48,118 nt of DNA from Holophagaceae bacterium (GTDB taxonomy: Bacteria > Acidobacteriota > Holophagae > Holophagales > Holophagaceae). The stretch covers positions 1 to 48,118 of the forward strand of contig JAFJUR010000002.1 in NCBI GenBank assembly GCA_017859995.1, written 5' to 3'. Below are positions 35,500-44,450 of this stretch, in pieces (the stretch's first letter is position 1; each line of letters begins with the position of its first letter). Both the position numbers and the translations under genes were made by a program. The notes beneath the pieces are model-generated. The model did not search any database and was not told the origin of the DNA. It saw only the letters and a program-made list of their open reading frames with translations.

Positions 35500-36486
35500 G
35501 TGAAGGATGAGAACCAGGGGCCTGGAACGATGGAGGTCGGTCACGCGGTGCTCGACGCGGCTCGCACGGCCATCGCGGCGCTGCGCGAAACCTGGCCGGT
35601 GTCGCAGGTGGACGCCTGGGCCGACATGGTGCTGGGCCGGAACGGGCGCGTGGTGTTGACCGGCATGGGCAAGTCGGGCCTCGTGGCCCAGAAGATCGCC
35701 GCGACCCTGGCCTCCACGGGCTGCCCCAGCTTCTTCCTCCACCCGGCGGAGGCCCTCCACGGAGACCTCGGCATGGTGACCTCGGAGGATTCCGTCCTGG
35801 CCCTGTCCAACAGTGGGGAGAGCGAGGAAGTGGTGCGCCTGCTTCCGAGCCTGCTCCGGATGGGGATCCCCCTGGCGGCCATCACCTCCCGTTCCGACAG
35901 CAGCCTCGGCCAGGCCGCCACCTGGACCCTCACCTACCGGTTGCCCCAGGGGGAAGGGTGCCCCCTTGACCTTGCCCCCATGGCCAGTACCACCCTCCAG
36001 CTGGTCTGGGGCGATCTTCTGGCGGCCACGCTGATGGCCCGGCGGGGGTTCACCAGCGACCTGTTCGCCCTGAACCATCCCGCTGGAAGTCTCGGCGCCA
36101 AGTTATTGAAAGTGAAGTCCCTGATGCATGAAACCTGGCCCAAGGTCGGACCTGCCACCACCTTGACGGCGGCCCTGAAAGCCATGACCGAAGGACGGCT
36201 TGGCATGACCAGCGTCATGGATGGAACCAGCCTCCTCGGTGTGATCACGGACGGCGACATCCGCCGGGCCCTGGAGACGGCCGAGCGGGAAGGCCGGAAC
36301 CCGCTGGCCCTCACCGCCGAGCAGATGATGACCCGGAACCCGGCCCGCATCCCGGAGGACGCCTTCGCCCTGGACGCGGCGAGGGACATGGAGGCCCGGA
36401 AGATCACCTTCCTCATGGCCACCCGGGAAGGGGTGCCCAGTGGGGTGATCCATATCCATGATCTCTTGGCTTCCAAGGTGTTATGA
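35500..36486 (+). CDS. kdsD: KpsF/GutQ-type arabinose-5-phosphate isomerase (SIS + CBS domains)
   Basis: GRVVLTGMGKSGLVAQKIAATLASTGCPSFFLHPAEALHGDLGMV; NSGESEEV; two CBS domains (LLGVITDGDIRRALE). Confidence 0.93.
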   Translation: MKDENQGPGTMEVGHAVLDAARTAIAALRETWPVSQVDAWADMVLGRNGRVVLTGMGKSGLVAQKIAATLASTGCPSFFLHPAEALHGDLGMVTSEDSVLALSNSGESEEVVRLLPSLLRMGIPLAAITSRSDSSLGQAATWTLTYRLPQGEGCPLDLAPMASTTLQLVWGDLLAATLMARRGFTSDLFALNHPAGSLGAKLLKVKSLMHETWPKVGPATTLTAALKAMTEGRLGMTSVMDGTSLLGVITDGDIRRALETAEREGRNPLALTAEQMMTRNPARIPEDAFALDAARDMEARKITFLMATREGVPSGVIHIHDLLASKVL

Positions 36487-36559
36487 GATTTCGCATCGTA
36501 GCCTGGTTTGCATTTAAGGTTACATAATATACATTATCGAAAGTCATCTTGAGCCCCTT

Positions 36560-38779
36560 GTGCCTGCCATCCTGACCCGCTACATCCTCCGCCGCTGGGC
36601 GACCCCTTTCCTGGGAGCCCTGTTCTTCTATGGATTCCTGCTCATTTCCTGGGAGATGATCGCCATCTCCCGCGAGATCTTTTCCCAAGGCGCGCCCTTG
36701 CGGTGGATGTTCCCGCTCCTGCTCCTGTCCCTGCCGGAAACCTTCTCGATGGTGCTTCCCATGGCGGCGGTCCTGGGCGGATTGCTTGGGACACAGCAGT
36801 TGATGGAAGGCTCTGAACTGGTGGCTGCCCAAGGACTTGGCGCCGGCCGAAAGACCTGGTACGCCCCCTGGGGCATCCTGGCCTGTGGCCTCCTGCTGCT
36901 GGCCTCCCTCAACGCCCACCTGCTGGTTCCAGCGTCGGCCTCACTCCAGCAGACGGTGCGCCAGAAGATGTCAGAGGCGGCCCGCGCCAAATTCCTGCGG
37001 CCCGGAAGCCCGCCGTGGCATCCGCCCGGATCCCCCGACACGGCCTTCTGGGTGTCGGAGGAGGGCCAGGTTCACCTCATGGAGTCCACCCCCCAGGGCA
37101 CACAGCACCTGACCGCCGCCCGCATGACCTATGCACTGGAGAACACGGCGGCAGGGAACGCGGAACTCCAGATCCATCTCTCCGACCTGCAGGGGGTCCA
37201 CTTCCAGCCCGGCGGGGATGGCAGCGTGATCCATCTCAAGCAGCAGCAGCAGACCTTGCGCTTCGCCATGCCATCAGGCCCCAGGCTGTTGGCAGCCATC
37301 CCCCTCAGGTACGAATCCACCTGGGCGCTGGCGGGTCATTGTCTGAACGGCGGGGTGCCTGACATCCAGCGCCGGCAGTCCGCCATCGAACTGGGGCGAC
37401 GAATCACCCTGCCCTTGGCCTCGATCGCCCTGCTGCTCATGGGCGTTGCCCTCGGATTCGGCCACCCGCGCTTTTTCCGAGGGGGGGCCGTGATCAAGAG
37501 CCTGGGGGTGATCCTGGCCTACTATTTGTTGATGAAGTACACCGAAAACATGCTGTTGGGTGGAAAAGTTAAATCGCTGTTTCCCGTCATGATCCCGCCT
37601 TTCCTCTTCCTCGCCGCGGGCTGGTTCATCCTCAACCAGCGTCTGTCGCCGCACCGGAGTCGCCAAGGTCCCGGGACCCTCTTCCTGAAACTCCTGGGGC
37701 GCAACCTGCACCTCGCACCCATCTACTCTTGGGTATCAGGCGCCAAGGCCTCCCTGCTCTGCTGGATCCATGGGCAGGGCACGCGCCGGGGCGTGTTCCG
37801 GCACTGGTCCACCATCGCCTGGTGGCGCAACTGGGGGTTGACCCTCGGGAGCCTGCTGACCCTCGACCTGCTGATCGAATTCTCCAATCTTGCAGGAGAT
37901 TTATCGAATAATAAGATTCATTTCATTGTTTTCATTAAATATTGGCTCTGGAATCTTCCGCCATTCCTCGAAGTGGCCTTCCCCGTCTCCTTCCTCCTCG
38001 GCACCATGCTCGCCCTGTCGGAGGCTGCCTTGAACCGGGAGTGGCTGGCCATTCGCGCGGGAGGGGTGAGCCTCCTTCAATGGATCTGGGCCAGCCGGTT
38101 CGCATGGGCCGCCGTGGCCCTGGCCACGTTCTTCCTCCAGGCGGGCCTCGCCCCCACCGCGCGAACCCGCTCCCGGGAGCTCTATCAGCAGATCCTCAAG
38201 CGGCCCTCGCGTTCGGCCTCCTCCTCGCCCTGGATGCACCTGGGCTCCACGGGGGTTCTTTGGCACCTCGCCCCGGATGTCCGCTGGGGGTTCCCCCTGA
38301 AGGGCCCCGGTGAAGCGCCGATCCTGCTCCGCTGGCAGCCCGGGTCGGAACGGTCCGAGGCCCTGGCCTGGGGCGGGATGCACATGGTGCCCGGCCCCAC
38401 CGCGGATTCGCTCTTCCCGGACCGCGCCCTCCAGTCCGCACCTTCCGCCTCCGAGGCGCCCACCCTCGACCTGTTCAAGTGGCAGCGCTGGGCCCCGGAT
38501 CCTGAACGGTCCTATCTGCTGTGGAGCCGGCTCCTGGGCTGGCTGGCGGGCCCCCTGCTCGTCCTTGCCCTGCTCTCTTACGCGTTCCCGGGCCCCCGCC
38601 AGGGGCGCGGCCAGGCCATCGGGGCCGGGCTCGTGGGCGGCCTCGTGTTCCTGGGTCTGCAGACGCTCTTCGGCGGGGCCGCACGGGCCTCGGAGATCCC
38701 CGCCTACTGGGGAATCCTGGCGCCCTTCCTCCTGCTGGCCGCCTTCTCGCTGGTCCGGCTTTCCCGCTTGCGGACCTAG
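36560..38779 (+). CDS. Single-chain LptF-LptG-like permease (two YjgP/YjgQ-type halves)
   Basis: Two successive 3TM-beta-3TM modules: ILTRYILRRWATPFLGALFFYGFLLI...LPMAAVLGGLLGTQQLMEGSELVAAQGLG and WWRNWGLTLGSLLTLDLLIEF...FPVSFLLGTMLALSEAALNREWLAIRAGGVSLL, in one 739-aa ORF (GTG start). Confidence 0.85.
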   Translation: MPAILTRYILRRWATPFLGALFFYGFLLISWEMIAISREIFSQGAPLRWMFPLLLLSLPETFSMVLPMAAVLGGLLGTQQLMEGSELVAAQGLGAGRKTWYAPWGILACGLLLLASLNAHLLVPASASLQQTVRQKMSEAARAKFLRPGSPPWHPPGSPDTAFWVSEEGQVHLMESTPQGTQHLTAARMTYALENTAAGNAELQIHLSDLQGVHFQPGGDGSVIHLKQQQQTLRFAMPSGPRLLAAIPLRYESTWALAGHCLNGGVPDIQRRQSAIELGRRITLPLASIALLLMGVALGFGHPRFFRGGAVIKSLGVILAYYLLMKYTENMLLGGKVKSLFPVMIPPFLFLAAGWFILNQRLSPHRSRQGPGTLFLKLLGRNLHLAPIYSWVSGAKASLLCWIHGQGTRRGVFRHWSTIAWWRNWGLTLGSLLTLDLLIEFSNLAGDLSNNKIHFIVFIKYWLWNLPPFLEVAFPVSFLLGTMLALSEAALNREWLAIRAGGVSLLQWIWASRFAWAAVALATFFLQAGLAPTARTRSRELYQQILKRPSRSASSSPWMHLGSTGVLWHLAPDVRWGFPLKGPGEAPILLRWQPGSERSEALAWGGMHMVPGPTADSLFPDRALQSAPSASEAPTLDLFKWQRWAPDPERSYLLWSRLLGWLAGPLLVLALLSYAFPGPRQGRGQAIGAGLVGGLVFLGLQTLFGGAARASEIPAYWGILAPFLLLAAFSLVRLSRLRT

Positions 38780-38858
38780 CCGGCAAAGACGGGGCCGGCG
38801 CCGGCATCGAACCTTTGGACCTGCGGTGATCCGGGATGAGAGAATGGGACTCCAGGTC

Positions 38859-38893
38859 TCCCGTCCCCTGCCCGGACGGGACCTCTTTTTTTT
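38859..38893 (+). terminator. Intrinsic terminator directly upstream of the LTA-synthase-like gene
   Basis: tcccgtcc-cctgccc-ggacggga followed by cctcTTTTTTTT. Confidence 0.8.
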
Positions 38894-38907
38894 CGCCCCT
38901 CGAAAGG

Positions 38908-40875
38908 ATGTCCTTGAACATGTCGCTGAAGCCTGACCAGCCCACGCCAACCGTGACTCTCAAGGAGGGGCTCGCAGCGCGGTACCTGCCGATCCTCCTG
39001 CTCGCCGCGGGCTACCTCGGCCTTGGGATCCTGCTCCGCGGATTCCTGTGGTTCCGGTTCGGCCGGGAAGCCCAGGTGAAGGCCTCCTCCATCTTCTGGA
39101 TCCTGCCTGCCGGCGTCGTCTCCGATGCGATCCAGGCCCTGTATCTCTTTCTTCCGCTGGCTTTGTACCTCTGGTTGAAAGCCCCCAAAGGGGGCGTGCG
39201 GAGATGGGGCCCCCTGGGCCCGTCCCTGCTCACCTTCCTCTATGCCCTCGGCGGTCTTTTCCTGGTGGCCTGCGAGTATTTCTTCTTCGAGGAGTTCAAC
39301 GCCCGGTTCAACCTCGTGTCCGTGAACTACCTGATGTATCCCACCGAGGTCGCTGGGGACATCTGGTCCGAATACCCGGTGGTGAAGATCCTCGTCGTCT
39401 GCGCGGTTGCGGCGGGGTTCGTGGTCTGGAAGCTGCGGCCCCGCTGGGCGGACGCACTCACCGCGCCCGTGGCCTTCAAGGCACGCAGCCTGGTCATGGC
39501 CGTCTATGCCGCCGCGCTGATCGTGGCCATCGTCTTCATCCCCACCAACCTGCTCGGCTTCTCCTCCAACCGGGTGACCAACGAGCTCGAAGCCAACGGC
39601 ATCTCCAGCTTCTTCCGGGCCCTCCGCACCAGCGAGATCGACTACCACGCCTACTACGCGACCCGCCCAGCCGCCGAGAACCTGAGCCGCCTGACCGCCC
39701 AGCTGGCTCCCGGGGGCGGCACCTTCACGCGCCTTGCCGAAGGCCGCCTCGACCGCCAGTTCCCGGCCCGCCCGGACGGCCTCGGGAAGATGAACGTCAT
39801 TCTGGTCTCGAGCGAGTCCTTCGGCGCCGAGTTCAGCAAGCTCTATGGCTCGACCCGCGACTGGACCCCAGAATTCGATCGCTTCGCCCAGCAGGGGCTC
39901 TGGTTCCGCCACGTCTACGCCACTGGCACCCGCACCGTCCGCGGCCTGGAGGCCCTCAGCACCTCCCTGCCCCCGGTGCCCACGGAAGCCATCCTCCGGC
40001 GCCCTGGCCACGCGGCCATGGCCACCCTCGGCTCGGTGCTCCGGGCCCACGGGTACCAGACGGCCTTCCTCTATGGCGGCTACGGCTACTTCGACAACAT
40101 GAACGCGTTCTTCCAGAGCAACGGCTACGATGTGCTCGACCGGAGGAACCTGGAGACCAAGCCCCGCTTCGAGAACATTTGGGGCGTCTCGGACGAGGAT
40201 CTCTTCGACATGGCCCTGTCGTATGCGGACAAGCGGGCCGCCACCGGGGCGCCCTTCTTTATCCACATCATGAACACCTCGAATCACAAGCCTTACACCT
40301 TCCGCCCCGGCCTGGAGGGCATCGGGGTGAAGGTCAAGGGCGGCGGCCGGGAATCCGGCGTGCGGTACGCGGACTTCGCCCAGGGCCGGTTCCTGCGGGA
40401 TGCGGAGCGTCACGCGTGGTTCAAGAACACGCTCTTCGTGGTCGTGGCCGATCACGGGGCCCGGGTCTATGGACGCCAGGAGATCCCCCTGAAGACCTAC
40501 GAGATCCCGCTCATGTTCTATGCGCCGGGCCGACTGGCACCCCGGCGCTCGGACGGACTCATGTCCCAGATCGACCTGCCACCGACCCTCATGGGCCTCC
40601 TCGGGCTGCCCTACACCGCACCCTGGTTCGGTCAGGACGTGCTGCACACGCCGGAATCCGGCCGGGTGCTCCTGTTCAACCACAACGACCACGCGGCCCT
40701 CATGAAGGACGGCACCCTCACCATCCTGGGGCTCCACGGCAGCTCCGTCTCCAAGGTCTACGACACCGAGAAGGATGCCTACCGGCTGCTTCCGAAGGGC
40801 AGCGGCCACGACGATCTGACCATCGCCTACTACCAGACCGCGTACGAGCTCTTCAAATCAAAGAAATACAATTGA
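38908..40875 (+). CDS. LTA synthase / MdoB-like membrane sulfatase-fold phosphotransferase
   Basis: N-terminal TM segments, then MNVILVSSESFGAEFSKLYGSTRDWTPEFDRFAQQGLWFRHVYATGTRTVRGLEALSTSLPP and VVVADHGARVYG. Start 38908 or 38920. Confidence 0.9.
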   Translation: MSLNMSLKPDQPTPTVTLKEGLAARYLPILLLAAGYLGLGILLRGFLWFRFGREAQVKASSIFWILPAGVVSDAIQALYLFLPLALYLWLKAPKGGVRRWGPLGPSLLTFLYALGGLFLVACEYFFFEEFNARFNLVSVNYLMYPTEVAGDIWSEYPVVKILVVCAVAAGFVVWKLRPRWADALTAPVAFKARSLVMAVYAAALIVAIVFIPTNLLGFSSNRVTNELEANGISSFFRALRTSEIDYHAYYATRPAAENLSRLTAQLAPGGGTFTRLAEGRLDRQFPARPDGLGKMNVILVSSESFGAEFSKLYGSTRDWTPEFDRFAQQGLWFRHVYATGTRTVRGLEALSTSLPPVPTEAILRRPGHAAMATLGSVLRAHGYQTAFLYGGYGYFDNMNAFFQSNGYDVLDRRNLETKPRFENIWGVSDEDLFDMALSYADKRAATGAPFFIHIMNTSNHKPYTFRPGLEGIGVKVKGGGRESGVRYADFAQGRFLRDAERHAWFKNTLFVVVADHGARVYGRQEIPLKTYEIPLMFYAPGRLAPRRSDGLMSQIDLPPTLMGLLGLPYTAPWFGQDVLHTPESGRVLLFNHNDHAALMKDGTLTILGLHGSSVSKVYDTEKDAYRLLPKGSGHDDLTIAYYQTAYELFKSKKYN

Positions 40876-40906
40876 TCCAGCACAACCTTCGAAAGGATTC
40901 CCTGCA

Positions 40907-42040
40907 TTGAGCTCGCTTCTCGCCCGGGCCCAGAAGGCCCTCGCCGCCCACCCCCGCCTGCGGCCCGGGGACCGCGTGCTGGCGGCCATGTCGGGGGGAG
41001 TCGACAGTTCCGTCATGGCTGCCCTGCTCCAGCGGTCGGGCTACGAGGTCATCGGTATTTCCATGCAGCTCTTCGACAAGAAAACCAGCGAAGGTTCGGA
41101 TGGCAAGTGCTGCACCCTCGATGATTTCCAGGATGCCAGGAGGGTCGCCCACGAGTTCGGCTTCCCCCACTATGTGATGGACTTCGAGACCCGCTTCCGC
41201 GATACGGTCATCGAGGGGTTCATCCAGGGGTACTTGGATGGCGAAACACCGAGCCCTTGCATCCGTTGCAACCAGCATCTCAAGTTCTCTGCCCTGATGG
41301 AACGGGCCGACGCCCTGGTGGCGCCCTTTGTCGCCACGGGCCATTACGCCACCATCGCCCACACTGGAAACCATTGGCGCCTCCTCAAGGCCTCGGACCC
41401 GGCCAAGGACCAGAGCTACTTCTTGTTCCACCACACCCAGGCGACCCTCGCCCGGACCCTGTTCCCCCTGGCCGGGTTCACCAAGCCCGAGGTTCGCCGT
41501 CTCGGCGCCGACCTGGGGCTGCACCTCGCGGAGAAGGCGGAGAGCCAGGAGATCTGCTTCGTGACCCAGGATCGGTATGACGCCTTCCTGGAGGCGGAGG
41601 GCCGGGATCCTGGCCGGGGTGAAGGTGAGATTCGCCACCTGGACGGCCGGGTGCTTGGCCGCCACCTGGGCTACTGGCGCCATACGGTGGGGCAGCGCCG
41701 GGGACTGGGCGTGGCCCATGCCGAGCCGCTCTACGTGATCCGGGTGGAGCCCGCCACGAACACCGTCTGGGTGGGCACCGAGTCGGACCTGCTGGGCCGG
41801 GAGCTGGTGGCGCGGGAGCTCAGCTGGGTTCACGGCCAGCCCGCCGGGCCCCTCGCCTGCGACGCGCGCATCCGAAGCCGGTCCCCGGAGGCCGAGGCCC
41901 TGGTCATCCCCCTCCCCGACGGGCGGGTCAAGGTGGCGTTCGCCGAGCCTCAGCGGGCCATCGCGCCTGGGCAGGCCGTGGTCTTCTACCGGGAGGGCGA
42001 GGTCCTCGGCGGCGGCTGGATCGACGGCCACGGGCTGTGA
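40907..42040 (+). CDS. mnmA: tRNA-specific 2-thiouridylase MnmA
   Basis: VLAAMSGGVDSSVMAALLQRSGYEVIGISMQLFD, PSPCIRCNQHLKF, ATGHYATI, DQSYFLF, ESQEICFV; TTG start. Confidence 0.96.
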   Translation: MSSLLARAQKALAAHPRLRPGDRVLAAMSGGVDSSVMAALLQRSGYEVIGISMQLFDKKTSEGSDGKCCTLDDFQDARRVAHEFGFPHYVMDFETRFRDTVIEGFIQGYLDGETPSPCIRCNQHLKFSALMERADALVAPFVATGHYATIAHTGNHWRLLKASDPAKDQSYFLFHHTQATLARTLFPLAGFTKPEVRRLGADLGLHLAEKAESQEICFVTQDRYDAFLEAEGRDPGRGEGEIRHLDGRVLGRHLGYWRHTVGQRRGLGVAHAEPLYVIRVEPATNTVWVGTESDLLGRELVARELSWVHGQPAGPLACDARIRSRSPEAEALVIPLPDGRVKVAFAEPQRAIAPGQAVVFYREGEVLGGGWIDGHGL

Positions 42041-42075
42041 CCCCCGCCCGGGCCTGTGAACGCTAGCCTGTCGGC

Positions 42076-42603
42076 ATGGATAGCTACCGTCTCTGGGTCC
42101 AGGCCCATCCGCTCCTCTCCGCCGCCCTCCAGTTCGCCCTCCTCGGCACCCTGGGCGAAGTGGTGGCCGCGAGCTTGCGGGGCCGACGCCCCACCCTGCC
42201 CTGCACCCTGCCCCAGCTGCTGGCCAAGGTCGCGGCCTGGGCTGTGCTCGGCCTGGTGATCAAGGCCGGCTTCGTGGGCATGAAGGGCTTCACGCGAGGG
42301 CTCCTCGACCACCACCTCCTGCCCGCGTTCCTGGGCTCCGGCCTGGGCTGGGCCTTCGCGCTGTCGGCGCTCACCAACGGCTTCTTCGGGCCCCAGATGA
42401 TGCTGTTCCACCGCTTCGAGGACAACCTGATCCTGCGTCGACGCGGGTTCGACGGCATGGCGCCGGCCCTGTGGACGCTGCTCTGGTTCTGGGTGCCCGC
42501 CCACACCCTGACCTTCAGCCTGCCGGCGGACTACCAGGTGGGCCTGGCCGCCCTGTGGTCACTGGCGCTTGGCATCATCCTGGGGCTTCGCCCGCGGACC
42601 TGA
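42076..42603 (+). CDS. Hypothetical multi-TM membrane protein, Mpv17/PMP22-like C-terminus
   Basis: 175 aa; GFFGPQMMLFHRFEDNLI and ALWTLLWFWVPAHTLTFSLPADYQVGLAALWSLALGIILG. Confidence 0.7.
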   Translation: MDSYRLWVQAHPLLSAALQFALLGTLGEVVAASLRGRRPTLPCTLPQLLAKVAAWAVLGLVIKAGFVGMKGFTRGLLDHHLLPAFLGSGLGWAFALSALTNGFFGPQMMLFHRFEDNLILRRRGFDGMAPALWTLLWFWVPAHTLTFSLPADYQVGLAALWSLALGIILGLRPRT

Positions 42604-43749
42604 GGGCGGGGCCTGCTCCGGCCCCAGCGTGTAGGCCACTCCGGGGTAGCTCACAAAATGGAAGAGGTTCGCCTCGGCGGTCACGCCCAGGCCCGGCACG
42701 GGCAATTGCGGGAAGCCGATGGAAGCGCCGAAGGCCGCGGGAATCCCCCGGGGTGAAGGCATTTTGAGCGCATGCGCCGTCTCCCGCAGCAGCAGGAGGC
42801 CGAGGGGAATGGAGAATCGACCGCACCAGGGCATCCGGTACTCGTCCGGCTGATCGGGGTTCACCACCGTGGCGAAGAAGGTCCTGGCCTTCTCGATCGA
42901 CACCGGCCCCGAGAGCGGCCCCAGGAGCAGGGCCCGGTCCCGGGCCATGGCTTGAAGGTAGGCGTCCACCCCGCCAGCGCCGTAGGGAACATGGTTGAAG
43001 TCCGCGCCGTAATGGATGCCATCCGATGAGATGACCACCGCCACGTCCCGGCCGAGGTTCCACCCGCGGCGGGCCATGCCCTCGGCCAGCGCCGGTCCCA
43101 GCCGTGCCGCCAGCGCCTGGAGCCGCTCGAAGGAGGCCGCCGGAACGAGGATCGGAAGGATCTCCACCGAAGGATCCTGGTGCTTCAGCCAATACGCGAT
43201 GGCTTCCAGCGAATGTTCGCGGTCCTGCATGGCGTCGTCCTGGATGACGTCTCCCGCAGGCAGGCGCCGCAGCAGCTCCTCCCGCAGGGGCGAGATCCGG
43301 AGCTCGCCGTCCGGGGTGCGCCAGGCGCGATGGCGGTCGAACACCAGCGCGTCCTTGGCGCCGAAGCTCCGGTACTTGTGGAACACGCCCACCAGCACCA
43401 CGGTGCGGGCAGAGACCAGGGGCACGAGCCGCCGATAGACCCGGCCGGCATAGCGGTAGTCGTCGTGGGGGCAGATGAGCCCGGCCACGCCGGGCGCTGG
43501 CAAGGGACCGAAGGTTTCCGGCGCGGGAGGCAGCGCCGAGGCCGCCCAGGCGTCCGCCATCTGACCAGCCGTGGACGCGAAGCCCACGGTGTCCTGCTGA
43601 CCGCGGAGATCCTGGATGCACGGGATGCCCATGCCCTTCTGGACCGCTTCGAGCGAGGGGGGGGCCGGGAGAACCGTCCCGGGCGAGGTCTGGGGCCAGG
43701 CAGGGAGGGCGCAGAGAAGGCAGGCGCAGAGGGCTCTGAAGCTCGGCAT
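42559..43749 (-). CDS. MEMO1-like / AmmeMemoRadiSam system protein B with signal peptide
   Basis: GLICPHDDYRYAGRVYRRL, VVLVGVFHKY, EHSLEAIAYWLKH, VVISSDGIHYGADFNHVPYG; N-terminus MPSFRALCACLLCALPAWPQ. Confidence 0.88.
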   Translation of the reverse strand: MPSFRALCACLLCALPAWPQTSPGTVLPAPPSLEAVQKGMGIPCIQDLRGQQDTVGFASTAGQMADAWAASALPPAPETFGPLPAPGVAGLICPHDDYRYAGRVYRRLVPLVSARTVVLVGVFHKYRSFGAKDALVFDRHRAWRTPDGELRISPLREELLRRLPAGDVIQDDAMQDREHSLEAIAYWLKHQDPSVEILPILVPAASFERLQALAARLGPALAEGMARRGWNLGRDVAVVISSDGIHYGADFNHVPYGAGGVDAYLQAMARDRALLLGPLSGPVSIEKARTFFATVVNPDQPDEYRMPWCGRFSIPLGLLLLRETAHALKMPSPRGIPAAFGASIGFPQLPVPGLGVTAEANLFHFVSYPGVAYTLGPEQAPPSGPRAKPQDDAKRQ

Positions 43750-43812
43750 GGGGACCTCGTCAGTCCCACCGTAGCAGTTCAGGCGACAGGGCGGCCGGGC
43801 CGCCCGGACATG

Positions 43813-43835
43813 AAAACGCCCCCTTGGCGGGGGCG
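43813..43835 (-). terminator. Intrinsic terminator of the tRNA-Cys gene
   Basis: Minus strand cgccccc-gccaa-gggggcg followed by TTTTC. Confidence 0.8.
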
Positions 43836-43839
43836 GATC

Positions 43840-43914
43840 TGGAGGCGCCGATCGGAGTCGAACCGATGCATACGGGATTTGCAGTCCCGGGCCTTACCAC
43901 TTGGCTACGGCGCC
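43840..43914 (-). tRNA. tRNA-Cys (GCA)
   Basis: GGCGCCGTAGCCAAGTGGTAAGGCCCGGGACTGCAAATCCCGTATGCATCGGTTCGACTCCGATCGGCGCCTCCA; loop CTGCAAA; encoded CCA. Confidence 0.95.
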
Positions 43915-44003
43915 TTGCGTTCTTGCAACCTTACTGGCGTGAGACATCAAGACTAGCAATGGCGCGCGATCCGGTCAACGGTGAATTTCAAACGTGACCG
44001 GGC

Positions 44004-44441
44004 TCACGCCTGGGCGGCCTCGGCGCTGCAGGCGCTGCAGAGGCCGAAGAGCAGCAGCTGGTGCCGGGTGATCTTGAAACCAGAGAGCGATTCCAGGTTG
44101 CGCAGGGACTCGTCGAGTCCACAGGCATCCACCTCGGCGGTGCGCCCGCAGCGCTCGCACTGCAGGTGGTGGTGGTGGTGGCGGGAATCGCACCGGACGA
44201 AGCGCATCACCTGGTCGCCGCCCAGGATGCTCTCGGCCCAGCCTTCGCGCACGAACCGTTCGAGGTTGCGGTAGACCGTGGGCAGGCCCGAGCGCCGCTC
44301 GGGAATCCGCTCCCAGATCTCCTCGACCGTCAGGGGGCGGTCGGAATCCTTCAGCACCCGCAGAATGCCCTCCCGCTGCGGCGTCTGCCGCATGCCGGCG
44401 GCGCGGAGAGAAGGGGTGCCTGGGGTGGCGGAGTCGGCCAT
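44004..44441 (-). CDS. Fur-family metalloregulator
   Basis: MRQTPQREGILRVLKDSDRPLTVEEIWERIPERRSGLPTVYRNLERFVREGWAESI; HHHHHLQCERCGRTAEVDAC; CSAC. Confidence 0.92.
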   Translation of the reverse strand: MADSATPGTPSLRAAGMRQTPQREGILRVLKDSDRPLTVEEIWERIPERRSGLPTVYRNLERFVREGWAESILGGDQVMRFVRCDSRHHHHHLQCERCGRTAEVDACGLDESLRNLESLSGFKITRHQLLLFGLCSACSAEAAQA

Positions 44442-44450
44442 GGCTCTAGC

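Noticed and set aside
38776-40809. 677-aa minus-strand ORF antisense to the LTA-synthase-like gene
   Set aside because: Shadow ORF; the plus strand has clear sulfatase-fold motifs.
42559-42603. 45-bp convergent overlap of the Mpv17-like and MEMO genes as a special regulatory overlap
   Set aside because: Short tail-to-tail overlaps are common in compact genomes; no further signal.
44150-44175. HHHHH run in the Fur-family protein (possible His tag/vector)
   Set aside because: Natural His-rich metal-binding segment common in Fur proteins; surrounding gene is normal.
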